From Aurantiochytrium sp. KH105 (taxonomy: Eukaryota; Sar; Bigyra; Thraustochytrida; Thraustochytriidae), in NCBI GenBank assembly GCA_003116975.1, contig BGKB01000008.1:124001-188000 (forward strand): 64,000 bases of DNA. Direction: 5' to 3'. Below the pieces are notes generated by a model. It saw nothing but the letters and a program-made list of their open reading frames with translations, was not told where the DNA came from and made no database searches. Below are positions 29,901 to 37,861 of this stretch, piece by piece. Within the stretch, counting starts at the first letter, position 1. Each line of letters starts with the position of its first letter. Position numbers and translations under genes: made by a program.

Positions 29901-32900
29901 GAGACCCCCTCCCTACTGACACATCAGCAGACGATGGGGCGGATGTTGCGCCACAGCGCGAGTCTCTCCCAAGTGTTTGCGGCCGAATTCTGACGAATCT
30001 CGTGTCGAGTTCAGGGTTTGCTGCAGCGGTAGCCACGTCTAATTCTCTGCGAGAGGACGTATCGGCCATCCGTACCAAGCTTGAGAATGGCGATTTTAGT
30101 CTAAATGAGAGTGGCGAGATCGGAAACGAGTTCGCAAAGCAAGTGCGTACGCTACTTTCGACAATGGCAGATGCAACTGCCGGGTCTGAGGAGCAAGCAA
30201 AGAGCGTCGCGGCCTGCGCGGAGACCTTTGAGCAGCAGTACGCTCTCGGTCTCCGAGATCATGCCACAAGCAAGTGGGCATGGGTTGGCGAAAAGATCCT
30301 TTGGCTCGATGTGCGAATCCAGCCTCCTACGATCAAGACTGCGCAAATTCAGGATTACTACGCGCTGCCAAAGTACCGGTACAAGCACATGCGCTCAAAG
30401 ACAGACTTTCATCGCCTTCGCGTGCAAGTAGAAGCCGAACCAAGTATGATGCCCTTGAATCTTTGGACCGATCAGACGATGGCGCATCGAGTCACAAAGG
30501 GCATTGGCTCGTATGCGAACACATACGGATTTCATTGGACCTTTGTTGCCGATGTGGAAGGTTCGGGGGCCATGATTAAGGCCAACGAAGTTACTGAGCT
30601 TGGTCTCGAGGACGATCCGGCAGATGACCTCTTGGTTGACGACGACGATGACGACGACGATGACGATGATGACGTCAATGGCGGCGAGGACGACGGCGAG
30701 GATGACGATGGCAACGATGACGATGACGAGGATGACGATGTCGACGAAGCACGCGTTCGAGAAGTTGCCTCTGCCATGGAAAAGGATGAAAGTACAAGGA
30801 CAAGCAGTAGTGCAAACGGCAATATGCGCTCCGGACTGAAAGATGCAGGAAGCATAGAGTCCGCTATGAAGCTTGTCCCCGAGGTTCTTGAGTTTTGGAA
30901 ACCTGAGGAAATCCCTGCATCAGAAAGCATGCTCGCGACCAAGGACCTTTTGGCTGAAATTCTTGATGTCGACTATGCCGCACTCGCGCCGCACGTCAAG
31001 TTGGCGATTCTCGAACGGCTCTGCGAGCAAGTAGTGAATGCTTTTCCCGTGCGTATTGGAATTGCTATGGCTCTTGGTGTGCGAAAGCCTCCCGATCAAT
31101 TCGATCTTGGGCCGAAAGAAGAATCAGACTTGTTGCTGCGTGGTCGCCGCATTGGCCCGTACGCAAATCGAAAGGGGCCAGGAAGACCGCGAAAGAAGGC
31201 TATTGCCAGTGATGATCCAGATAGCGCGGAGGATGAGAACTTTGTGTCCGCAGCAACGCCCGCACTCGGCAGCGCTGTTACGCGGCGAAGGACGAGAGGA
31301 AAGCGAGTCAAGTACCACGAGGTGGAAGAGGTGGACGAAGAAGAGGAGGAGGCTGAAGAAGAAAACAACGGGCATGATGGCGGCGACGTGGACGCAGAGG
31401 ACAAGAAAGTAGTGGCGGCATCGATTCGCGCTTCCCTCAAAGGATCTTCAAAGCCGCGACGCGGGCGCCCTGCAAAACGGGCGCAAGCGACACCCCAACG
31501 CACGCCTGCGAAACGAGGAAAGGCGCGTGCACGCAAGACTAGCGGTGCAGCTTCAGCACCTCCTTCGCGACGATCAAGAAGCCGTACTGCCACGAACTAC
31601 GCGGAGAGTGACTCTGGCGCAGAGCAAGACCCTCCTGAAGAAGAGGACATTGATGAAAATGATGGCGATTTCGCCACACCTTCACGGAGGCAGTCGGGAC
31701 GCAATCGTCAAAAAACGGAGCATTTCGTAGCAGAGCCGCATCGATACTCACGATCTTCCTCAAGGCAGCAGACGTCGCGTATGTCAACTCGCGCGACCCG
31801 CAGCGCGAGCGCACGAAAAGCCACGGAGCCACAACGCCAAACTCGTGGTCGCAAACGTGGTCGTCCTGCTGCTGATGCTCCTGCTAACGCTGGCTTGACC
31901 AATCGAAACGACGATGATGACGATGATGATGATGATGATAACGCAGGCAACAACAATAACAACAACGATCGAGCTGCAAACGTGCTGGAGGAAACCGAAG
32001 ATCAGGACGTTGACATGTCTGACGACATTGATGCCGAAACTTTGAACGCTGTCCAGAAGAAGGAAAAGCTTAAGGCAATCATGGACGCCTATGTTACGCA
32101 GGAGAGCTCTTCTCTGCTCCGCTCGGAATTTGACATGGAGCTTGCTGCATGGAGGGAGTCTTCTCCTATTGTCAAAGCCGCTCCTTTCAATCCCGAGCGC
32201 GCCGCAGCTGGCGAGAGGCCAATGCAAAGTCCTCGCGGATCAGCGCCAGCCGTGAAGGCTACGGAAGGCCCAAGCGTGAATGGAATGGTCGCCGCGTCTT
32301 TGCAAGCTCCTTCGGAAACTGTGGATCTTGTAGGGAACGTCGATTCTAAAATGGCAACGAGTGCCCCGGCATCTCCAAGCGAAACAACTCACGGTGTTTC
32401 TACGGAGAAGCCTTGTGCGGCGGAATTGACTCCTTCACCGGCGCCGTCAGCATCTCAACATCTGAATCAGGCTGTAAAGACTCCCGCGCCCCTGAAACGC
32501 AGTGCAAGCCAGGCAACGAGCGCGAGTCGTCTCAGCAAGGCTGGTGGGGCTGATGGTGCTGCTGTGGAGGACAATAGCGGCCTTAGCCAGCATATTCGAG
32601 CGCCTGCGGATCCTTTTGTAGTCTCTATCGCTGAATGCAAGAAAAGGCTTGGGCAGCTCATGAAGGATCGATCGAGCCAGCCCTTTCGCGAGGCGGTCGA
32701 CACGTCTGCTGCCGGTTTTGAGAGATACAGCAAGTTCGTATCGCGACCGATGGATCTCGGGACAATTCGAGCGCGGCTTGAAAAAGGTGATTACGATGCT
32801 CTGAGCACCGAAGGCAAGCCCATCGTTGGCTCCTCGTTTCTCAAAGACTGCGAGCTCGTTTTTGCAAACGCCGCGCGCTTCTTCGCACCCGGGTCCAAAA

Positions 32901-35900
32901 CGATGAAGCAGGCAGCAAAATGCGAGGCGAAGCTGAACGAGCTACTGGGTATCAAGGATACTCCGCACGCTGTGCAAGGGATTGCCAAGGCTCTTCACGT
33001 GCTTCGTTATCAGCGAGGCTGCCTCGAGCTACTCGACGATATTTTTGCAGAGCATGCGGCAATCGTTCAGCGCCTTGGGGACCTTACCCCTCGCGAGCAA
33101 GCTGGATACGTTCGTGCACTCGGCAAGGAGAACCTGAATTTCGATGCAGTGCGCTCAGAGCTTGTGAACGGGAGCTATGAGCGCGAGGCGGAAGCCGCAT
33201 TTCGTCGCGCAATGCGCAAAGGGTCTGGCGGAGTTGCCAACCCAAAGCAGCGAGGCCTTGGCTTTGGGCGAGACATGCGTGCTGTGATGACGGCCTACCG
33301 CGCAGTGTTCGACCCGGTATCTGCAGAGGCCGAACAAATCACAGCTCTCATGGTATCTTTCGAGCGTCGCTACGCAGTAGTTCTCCGGGAGCACACGGTT
33401 GCCCGTATGGCATGGCTCGGTGAGCGCATTTTCGTCGCGCACGCCTCGCGTTTGCTGGTACCTGCTCTGGTGGCTGGGTCCGCGTACTCAAACAACTCCC
33501 TGGCATTCCGCGTGCTCTTGCAAACTAGCGCTTCGAGCACAACTGAACGGCCCATGTGTTTGTGGACAGCGAGTACGCGTCGCGACTACGAGAGGGATCA
33601 CGGTCGGACGGGAGGGCACAATCGTTCAGCCAAGCAACGTTCACGAGCTGCCCTCGACGTCTCAACACTGCCGCGATCGATGTATGGCGTCCATTGGGTG
33701 TTTGCAGAGGACGTGGAGACCGTCACGAAACTGGAGTCTCGGCTTTTGGATACCTCTGCCAAGGCGGTGCGAGTGCAGAAGCGCGTTGCAAGCGTGATCG
33801 CAGCTCAGCTTCGCCAAGACGTGCAGCAGCTCGAAGGAAGACGAAAGCAAGTTCTTGACGCTGAAAAGAAGGAGGGGCAGCAACTGCGCCGCAACTTGCA
33901 GCAGAATTCAAGTCTGAGCAATGGCGAAGGCGCTGCAGCTCGGCGACACGCCAAGGACCTTACCAAACTTGAGGGTGATGTTGCTGTAGGAGATCGCGCT
34001 GGAGCATCGAGCCTTATCGATGTGATCCCGGTTTCCGACATCCGTCGCGAGGGCCCTACAGAATTGGACCCTGCGCCTCTTCGTGCTTTTGAGAAGGAAT
34101 TTTATGCTCTGCTACGACCCAAGCGGGCACCGCAGCTCGCAGATGAGCTCAAGGTCGAGGATGTGGATAGTGCTGTGGGCCCCCTCGAGGCGGAAAGCTC
34201 ACTGTGCCCGCGCTTCAGCCCGCTTGGGCTTGATCGGCATGGCAGTGCGTATTGGTATTTCCAGAACAACAGTACGAGCGTCATTGAGAGCGACGCTGGT
34301 TCATTTGTGTTTGTGTCCCTGTCTGAGACCGCCCAGAGCGAGCTCGAGGTAGAAATCTCCTCTTTGGGCCCTCGACGCCTGAAACCCAGTTTTGGGGGCA
34401 AATTGGGCGAACAAACCGCTTGGCTCGCTTATGCTGGGCGCGCACAAATCGAGTCCCTGCTTGCTGCTCTTCACAGAGGTACAGAGGAGGAACAGAACAC
34501 TTATGCGAAACTTGTTCCTCACTACACCACACTCGTTTCGTCTTGGCGGCGCTCTGGAAGCGAGTTTTTGTGGACGCCGCTCACCCAGTCTCGCGCCGAG
34601 AGAAAACGCGTGCACACGTTTGAGCTCACCATGGGCCCTGAAATTACAGTGTGTCTCTCCCGCACACCTCTTGCTTTTGGCGGAGCAAGCTTTATCGTGG
34701 ACATCCGGCAACACAAAGTACAACAACAATCGCTCGAGACCGAAATCTTGGAGCAAGGAAACGAAGCGCCCTCATTGCCAAAATTACCATTGCGTGTTGG
34801 GGACGTTTTGCTCAGCGTTGGCGCAACGTCATGCGCGGGGCTCGGTCCTCAGGAGGTCGCAGCTGGGTGGATGGCGGGTCTTCGGAGTACTCAAGGTTCG
34901 CTGACGGTGACTGTGTATCGTCCGCGCCCCGAAGCCGCTCAGCAGGCCATGTCATTTTGTCGAGACGGCGATGTTGCCGTGGCCCACCATGCACCGCAGC
35001 AACTTGTTGCGCGAGTCATGCCTCTCGCGGTGCCAACACACTCGACAATGGTGGATCTCGTTCTCGCGCTTGAAGCGCACCTATGGTCCATGGGGACTGC
35101 AGAGCCGCGCATTCTCAGCGCTGTAGAAGAGTGGCGCTGGCTTCACAACTGGGGCCAGTGGAAATGGCCGTCGCGGCGAGTGCAGTGGCACCGTCGTGTA
35201 TCGGACCTGGGCGAGGACATCGATGCCGGGAAAACACGCGGGCGGGACGCGACCGCCCTTGTGGCTGCCGCACTCCGATCCGTGTGCCGCGCCTATGTAT
35301 CGACTATGCCGCCAGTGTACTTTTACATTGCGAACGAGGATCAGGAGGGTTTCGACGCGGCTTCGGAGTCACTGTTGCGTAGGAGCCAACGACTCTCCAT
35401 CCGCGAGTTGGACTACAGTCGGCCCGCTTTCAAGATATCAAGTGCAATCTATGGCTTGCCAGTTGAGGCAGAGTGGCTTCGTGAATTGCATACTGTGCAC
35501 TCACTCTCGCACTTGGCGCTCTTGGCATCGTGGTTGTATATCGAGGCTGTCGCGCGCTTCACATCGGCAACCTTGGTGGCCAATCTGTCCCAAGCGCGAG
35601 CAGTGCAGTTCGAGCGTCTGAAAACAAGTCTTGCACGCAAAACTCGTCGACAGCGCATTGGCCAGCCGCAAGCATGGCATCGCCTGCGAAAGATGCAAGT
35701 TGAAATTCAAACAAAGCTTCGTGAGGCCCTTACCCCGCAGGAGCTCGCGCAGGTGAAAGATGTAGAGAGCGGCCTGCCATTGCTCCCGGGAACCGGTCTC
35801 CCGCCACCGCGCAAAAGCGAAGAGGATGTTCAGGACTCGAACGTTGCGCCATCGTCATCTTCCGCATCAGAAGCGCGAGCGGCAGCAGCAGCGGCAGCTC

Positions 35901-36946
35901 GCGTCGAGGAGACCGGGGACCGCAAGATCGGTGCAAAACAGAAACGAGTCGCTGCCACCGACGAGGAGGGCAAGGGCAGCAATGCAAAGGTCCCCCGTGC
36001 CGAAGCTAAGGGGTCTCATGCGTCTGGACCGCAGGGAGCCTCCGACCCGAGCAGTGATAGCGAAGAATCCCCCCTCGTGCACGAGCTGCGCGAGATCAAG
36101 GAGCGGGTCTCCAAGGTCGAGGACATCGATTCGGATACAGAGGAGAAGATTCGAGATCTCTTGAGTCAAAAACCAAAGCGTCGCTCCGCTTGGCTGATGT
36201 TTGTCGTCGATGGACGGCGACAGCTGCAAGCCGAGGACGGGGTAAACATGGACATTACGCAAACGACACGTCTTTTGCGCGACAAGTGGCGCTCCCTGTC
36301 GGAACAAGAGAAATCTGCTTGGCAACAGCAGTCCGAGGCTTACAATCGTGCAAATCGGGCCATTTTCAGCGAGTTTGATGACCTGAGCAAAATGGCTGAA
36401 GCCGCCCGCGTTGCGCAAAGATCCGGCCATCGACCGCGCCGTAGCAGCAAGCCTCTTCATCTGCTCGAGAAAACGCGCGTGCTGACCTCGGGAGACTCGA
36501 AGGCTGCGCGAATGGCGAAGAAAAAGCTTGCCAAAGATAATAAAGTGCATAGACCTGTGGGGCGACAGAGCGACTTCCTCGGGCTCTCAAGGTCTCGAGC
36601 GCGATGGAAGGTTGACATTGTCTGTCCCGATGGCGAGGTGCGGCAGGTGGGGCGATTTGACAACGAAGTGGTTGCAGCGCTGGCTTATGACGAGGCCCTT
36701 CGTATGATGTATCCACTGAGGGTGGCCGAGGCTCTTGCGAATTTTCCTTTTGAACAGAGTGTTCGGGCGCTGGAGGGCCAGCTGCCTGATATTCCGGACT
36801 TTGAACGGAGGATACACAGGGCGCTCGAGGATGCTCAGGACGGCGAGGGCGCCGAAGAGGATGACGAAGACGAGGATGACGATGAGGACGACGACGAGGA
36901 CGAAGACGAGGATGTGGAAGATGAAGCTGATGCAAGCAAAGCTTAG
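23966..36946 (+). CDS. Giant multi-bromodomain / ARID / HMG / DDT-WHIM / PDZ-like / AP2 chromatin protein
   Basis: A single uninterrupted frame of 4,326 residues from the first in-frame ATG, encoding a predicted nuclear chromatin regulator. Order: bromodomain 1 (~140-312, with a Lys-rich insert of ~85 residues); Tudor-like GMRVEMLWPDDGIWYPATVV (~731-790); DDT-like (~828-895); ARID (~980-1090); HMG boxes (~1168-1225, ~1249-1318); bromodomains 2 (~1554-1660) and 3 (~1730-1835); degenerate bromodomain (~2004-2090) plus unassigned module A (~2092-2202); acidic tract (~2215-2260); AT-hooks with GRP cores (~2402, ~2496, ~2626); bromodomain 5 (~2890-2995); degenerate bromodomain plus module B (~3010-3254); WHIM2-like PLGLDRHGSAYWYF (~3417); PDZ-like (~3555-3650); HMG (~4069-4130); AP2-like (~4200-4265); acidic tail. 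It merges features of Polybromo, ARID2 and BAZ/ACF1 proteins. Only bromodomains 1 and 3 keep the acetyl-lysine Asn. Confidence 0.88.
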   Translation: MKRRRSKAANGARASRNQEPTQARDPDQEQASEGMVSAYVEGDKIDEAWNWSLSTDAEIQRALTDFVVLGVRADGSRDFVALKELDDKESSQFERFCAYGKLVLEPAGVRSGPPREGVSAHAVAMAEAQYQTREVISLENAHKILDGLLSERESEPFNSPVDAEALGLADYHTVIKEPMDLGTIKSGLDNGEYRPEFMPLPGDSNGESTDSASRAGQSTPLPSQHSKGKQKKKGGGKKKGKGTDQTPAASTDQGLDKEAPVAVDTCMAAWVDAEKLNNHLKLVFSNCVAYNKSDSPIVASARYMMERRSRLWYRHGSKTAVTIDRKGNSLTNSKIAEMHGAAAQAVANLAPADPSDLVQKVYISNVVDYMVEFGMGGASSSLWIVAEARVPPKVAKQSSGRRGRGSSSSSSSANHAHAARKDARTFYYRIACVSYINDYVPKVEPSPPYAYFAERTLSNFHFCARLVHELRARLQLQQQEAIVASQESPSKTLLRVALWCSEIGAPLRPSSVSFLRTNGTFIEEQISSVSPHLTKAFGVVDFLLQLPSLDDAYLAGLFPVPEPAAISPPQPFEEASLLEAAPPPPSQTLLSAPKTADLPDAAAADQSVSKAMNSTVDVDGDVDMALASNVAGDEGETKALDQRDITHVQREADGAGLAHGTEVDISALRKEPARAYALPKPQPFHVLVDPVKSARALTGSPEMQSCQDTSLASSSAQDSLRTSLRGEGLLGMRVEMLWPDDGIWYPATVVRYRPKTEMHLLQYDDQNALEWCDLNSGSNVETTWRRLPTQDKLSYDTAAIEDRIVAIPCKHGPIEQVVVPPSLLGPLTRVYTFFQCFADQLGWSIRPFSLSELAAAIMAKTIRSDRKREAEAIASELLVCVNLELINLIMTENGQASEAFALFKRSHKDADVPVPETLLPPTSRDEGSVVRWAFDQVGRAVQDIPILSLMERDKNSSRFQEGASWQLFKSEVHGMLRDPAWFATRANFLESLCRFYVEVIQWKPQAAPRLQGVPINLYTVYSLVKSRGGFRVIESRQSSEEIWHQIAAQIPDYFEEEVDEEVLGRDLRDIYTRYLLLYERAYMGRAAHARQRMGSKILLRNGEFAEGAAIGLSLAGPDPLAGLPPRPKRSKARKRVSATDGGLEDDADDAQGEAVAEGATSVSVQNVKKTSAYHLFAREQWDKSMSFTECARLVSDRWREMSPEEKAIYSEKAALIDQENAKIKVVTRKLGKKKKVKVNAGRKKRVKLRKKGRTAFTFFVSEELKGAHQEPIDGEKDRTIVKSVFTEIAKQAADKWKRMSAEERAPYQELAQEDAIVVAEARRRHEAQQAAISQGSASSNAASGPDNQMPPGASRSADEAADPPNRTANVVGALTREGPKAHPGGSEDVFTVRPARVGLNFLSINDWTWQEFLVEVFCRLEGVENPHSAVASRQNGPEKASEEKTGGPRKDGAAEAEADAGATSVPGSSGEDKPASPSSHEPTAAMQRIKALHDLAQAADDDVGNYDLKDEEAKEDDFWKIEPSTEGAASVNETRHEDDEGDDDGGGDGVAEECERLIEVLMAHPLASPFTEPIDLSQPGMRNYTKTVAEPISLSEILERLRAGFYHSDTVLELEAFAMDLRMVWANAKAFHKPGSELHEDAIHLEALCAERLDGIFEMDALIEGQREGMAAACAERVLRASDATLRARYEGILSKFPVSHGPGPRGSKRSPQEELKRLRLRYPRKVVGQYALDKLMKEPFAEPFLEPVDTSLPGLEDYDEVITKPLDLGTIAERLRSGHYDFYASIDKSSLAPKFLRDVKRVFSNCVDYNGASSEIGKAARKLSSSFEKTLTVGTAPGYSDAETMPTIGSRQMISATGEVRRPVQRIPIGIYADMDNAAQGHADTAPGKTLEPRGGADDARDMRSRPKMSDDVSMEDVSLTAQSTAVPESKAADDDGARQISSAALPPVIPDANAAEHSNDVLAAGATASVNERSQSRDPLPTDTSADDGADVAPQRESLPSVCGRILTNLVSSSGFAAAVATSNSLREDVSAIRTKLENGDFSLNESGEIGNEFAKQVRTLLSTMADATAGSEEQAKSVAACAETFEQQYALGLRDHATSKWAWVGEKILWLDVRIQPPTIKTAQIQDYYALPKYRYKHMRSKTDFHRLRVQVEAEPSMMPLNLWTDQTMAHRVTKGIGSYANTYGFHWTFVADVEGSGAMIKANEVTELGLEDDPADDLLVDDDDDDDDDDDDVNGGEDDGEDDDGNDDDDEDDDVDEARVREVASAMEKDESTRTSSSANGNMRSGLKDAGSIESAMKLVPEVLEFWKPEEIPASESMLATKDLLAEILDVDYAALAPHVKLAILERLCEQVVNAFPVRIGIAMALGVRKPPDQFDLGPKEESDLLLRGRRIGPYANRKGPGRPRKKAIASDDPDSAEDENFVSAATPALGSAVTRRRTRGKRVKYHEVEEVDEEEEEAEEENNGHDGGDVDAEDKKVVAASIRASLKGSSKPRRGRPAKRAQATPQRTPAKRGKARARKTSGAASAPPSRRSRSRTATNYAESDSGAEQDPPEEEDIDENDGDFATPSRRQSGRNRQKTEHFVAEPHRYSRSSSRQQTSRMSTRATRSASARKATEPQRQTRGRKRGRPAADAPANAGLTNRNDDDDDDDDDDNAGNNNNNNDRAANVLEETEDQDVDMSDDIDAETLNAVQKKEKLKAIMDAYVTQESSSLLRSEFDMELAAWRESSPIVKAAPFNPERAAAGERPMQSPRGSAPAVKATEGPSVNGMVAASLQAPSETVDLVGNVDSKMATSAPASPSETTHGVSTEKPCAAELTPSPAPSASQHLNQAVKTPAPLKRSASQATSASRLSKAGGADGAAVEDNSGLSQHIRAPADPFVVSIAECKKRLGQLMKDRSSQPFREAVDTSAAGFERYSKFVSRPMDLGTIRARLEKGDYDALSTEGKPIVGSSFLKDCELVFANAARFFAPGSKTMKQAAKCEAKLNELLGIKDTPHAVQGIAKALHVLRYQRGCLELLDDIFAEHAAIVQRLGDLTPREQAGYVRALGKENLNFDAVRSELVNGSYEREAEAAFRRAMRKGSGGVANPKQRGLGFGRDMRAVMTAYRAVFDPVSAEAEQITALMVSFERRYAVVLREHTVARMAWLGERIFVAHASRLLVPALVAGSAYSNNSLAFRVLLQTSASSTTERPMCLWTASTRRDYERDHGRTGGHNRSAKQRSRAALDVSTLPRSMYGVHWVFAEDVETVTKLESRLLDTSAKAVRVQKRVASVIAAQLRQDVQQLEGRRKQVLDAEKKEGQQLRRNLQQNSSLSNGEGAAARRHAKDLTKLEGDVAVGDRAGASSLIDVIPVSDIRREGPTELDPAPLRAFEKEFYALLRPKRAPQLADELKVEDVDSAVGPLEAESSLCPRFSPLGLDRHGSAYWYFQNNSTSVIESDAGSFVFVSLSETAQSELEVEISSLGPRRLKPSFGGKLGEQTAWLAYAGRAQIESLLAALHRGTEEEQNTYAKLVPHYTTLVSSWRRSGSEFLWTPLTQSRAERKRVHTFELTMGPEITVCLSRTPLAFGGASFIVDIRQHKVQQQSLETEILEQGNEAPSLPKLPLRVGDVLLSVGATSCAGLGPQEVAAGWMAGLRSTQGSLTVTVYRPRPEAAQQAMSFCRDGDVAVAHHAPQQLVARVMPLAVPTHSTMVDLVLALEAHLWSMGTAEPRILSAVEEWRWLHNWGQWKWPSRRVQWHRRVSDLGEDIDAGKTRGRDATALVAAALRSVCRAYVSTMPPVYFYIANEDQEGFDAASESLLRRSQRLSIRELDYSRPAFKISSAIYGLPVEAEWLRELHTVHSLSHLALLASWLYIEAVARFTSATLVANLSQARAVQFERLKTSLARKTRRQRIGQPQAWHRLRKMQVEIQTKLREALTPQELAQVKDVESGLPLLPGTGLPPPRKSEEDVQDSNVAPSSSSASEARAAAAAAARVEETGDRKIGAKQKRVAATDEEGKGSNAKVPRAEAKGSHASGPQGASDPSSDSEESPLVHELREIKERVSKVEDIDSDTEEKIRDLLSQKPKRRSAWLMFVVDGRRQLQAEDGVNMDITQTTRLLRDKWRSLSEQEKSAWQQQSEAYNRANRAIFSEFDDLSKMAEAARVAQRSGHRPRRSSKPLHLLEKTRVLTSGDSKAARMAKKKLAKDNKVHRPVGRQSDFLGLSRSRARWKVDIVCPDGEVRQVGRFDNEVVAALAYDEALRMMYPLRVAEALANFPFEQSVRALEGQLPDIPDFERRIHRALEDAQDGEGAEEDDEDEDDDEDDDEDEDEDVEDEADASKA

Positions 36947-37199
36947 AGAATACCATTTTCCTTTTCTTCCGGATGACAGAACTGTCGCAAGAAGCATTTC
37001 GTCCCGATCTTATTCTATTCTATTCTATTCTATTCTATTCCAATCAGTCCAGCATGAGTGTTGTGGCCATTTTTCCGACATCACTGTAGGAAATGTAAAT
37101 GGCGGAACATAATAAAATCCCTTTATGCATTTTTTCAATTCGTGTGTCTGGCACGCGAGCCCGTGCTGAATGAATGTCACCTGTCAAGGGTGAGCGCGA
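36947..37199. other. Convergent 3' intergenic region with TATTC repeat
   Basis: Contains six TATTC units and a poly(A)-signal-like AATAAA near 37110, downstream of the giant gene. The roadblock gene stop is at 37200 on the other strand. Confidence 0.55.
37011..37040. repeat. (TATTC)6 pentanucleotide microsatellite
   Basis: Six perfect consecutive TATTC units, 65 bases after the giant gene's stop codon, probably in its 3' untranslated region. Confidence 0.92.
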
Positions 37200-37736
37200 T
37201 CATCCACTCTGTGGCTGGTTGATATTCTGAAGAGAAACGATATGATACTTTGCGTCGCCGCTCTCATCATACTTTGGAGCGCACATAATCTCCTGCTTCT
37301 TTGCCTTTATGCGAAAGTAAAGAAGCTCATTCTGCGGATCCAGGTCGCGCACAACCCCGCGTGCAAGATTTGTGAGCTGACTAAAACGATCAGCGTAGTT
37401 TTGTGCGGTCTCCTTTGCCATGCCCTGACCCTTGCGGTGAATTTCGTAGTGGATTTCACCTTTCTCATCGACTTTCTCAGCGCCACAGATTACAAACCCG
37501 ACGACACCATCTCGGTTTTGAATACGTTCGATCGTGGTCTCCGCGTCTACTGCGCTTCCTGTCGGCTGTTTTAATCGCGCTCACATTTCGTTTTCCCTTG
37601 CGTGTTAGTTTGCAATATTGCGCGAGCTCGCGCGCGCGCGCGCACGCACGCGCGCACGAAGGCTAGCATTCGCGTCCACGTATGCTCAGGTTTTAGTGTC
37701 GAATGTCGAAGGAAGTCGATCATGTCAACGCACCAT
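37200..37736 (-). CDS. DYNLRB: Dynein light chain roadblock/LC7 (DYNLRB), two exons
   Basis: Exon 2 (37565-37200) encodes the whole roadblock fold, including RDGVVGFVICG, YADRFSQLTNLARGVVRDLDPQNELL, cut here as two segments: YADRFSQLTNLARGVVRD and LDPQNELLYFRIKAKKQEIM, then the end HIVSLQNI. These match DYNLRB, which dimerises intermediate chains of dynein-1 and dynein-2. No ATG exists in frame upstream in this exon, and an in-frame stop lies just above it. A GT-AG intron at 37733-37566 solves this: ATG at 37736-37734 is followed directly by donor GTGCGT, a CTAAC branch-like element sits near 37608-37604, and acceptor ACAG joins in phase 0 to give MPTGSAVDAETTIERIQ. The product is 122 residues, close to the usual ~96 plus a short extension. 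The fold is certain; the exon 1 model is inference. Confidence 0.82.
37566..37733 (-). other. Predicted intron directly after the roadblock start codon
   Basis: 168 bases with donor GTGCGT abutting the ATG, branch-point-like CTAAC about 38 bases before the acceptor, and acceptor ACAG. It contains an alternating CG/CA tract at 37619-37658. Splicing in phase 0 restores an ATG-started roadblock protein. Confidence 0.6.
37619..37658. repeat. Alternating CG/CA purine-pyrimidine tract
   Basis: About 40 bases of nearly perfect alternating C/T-G/A sequence inside the predicted roadblock intron. Such tracts can adopt Z-DNA. Confidence 0.75.
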
Positions 37737-37861
37737 CTTTTTTCTTCGTCGCCCACGCAGCACCCTCTTGGCACTCGCTATGTTGGTCTGTTGTCGATGT
37801 CCTCAACAGGGATGGTGGCAAAAAGGAGCGGCAGAGACGTCCTCCTGTGCGGCGAGACTAG

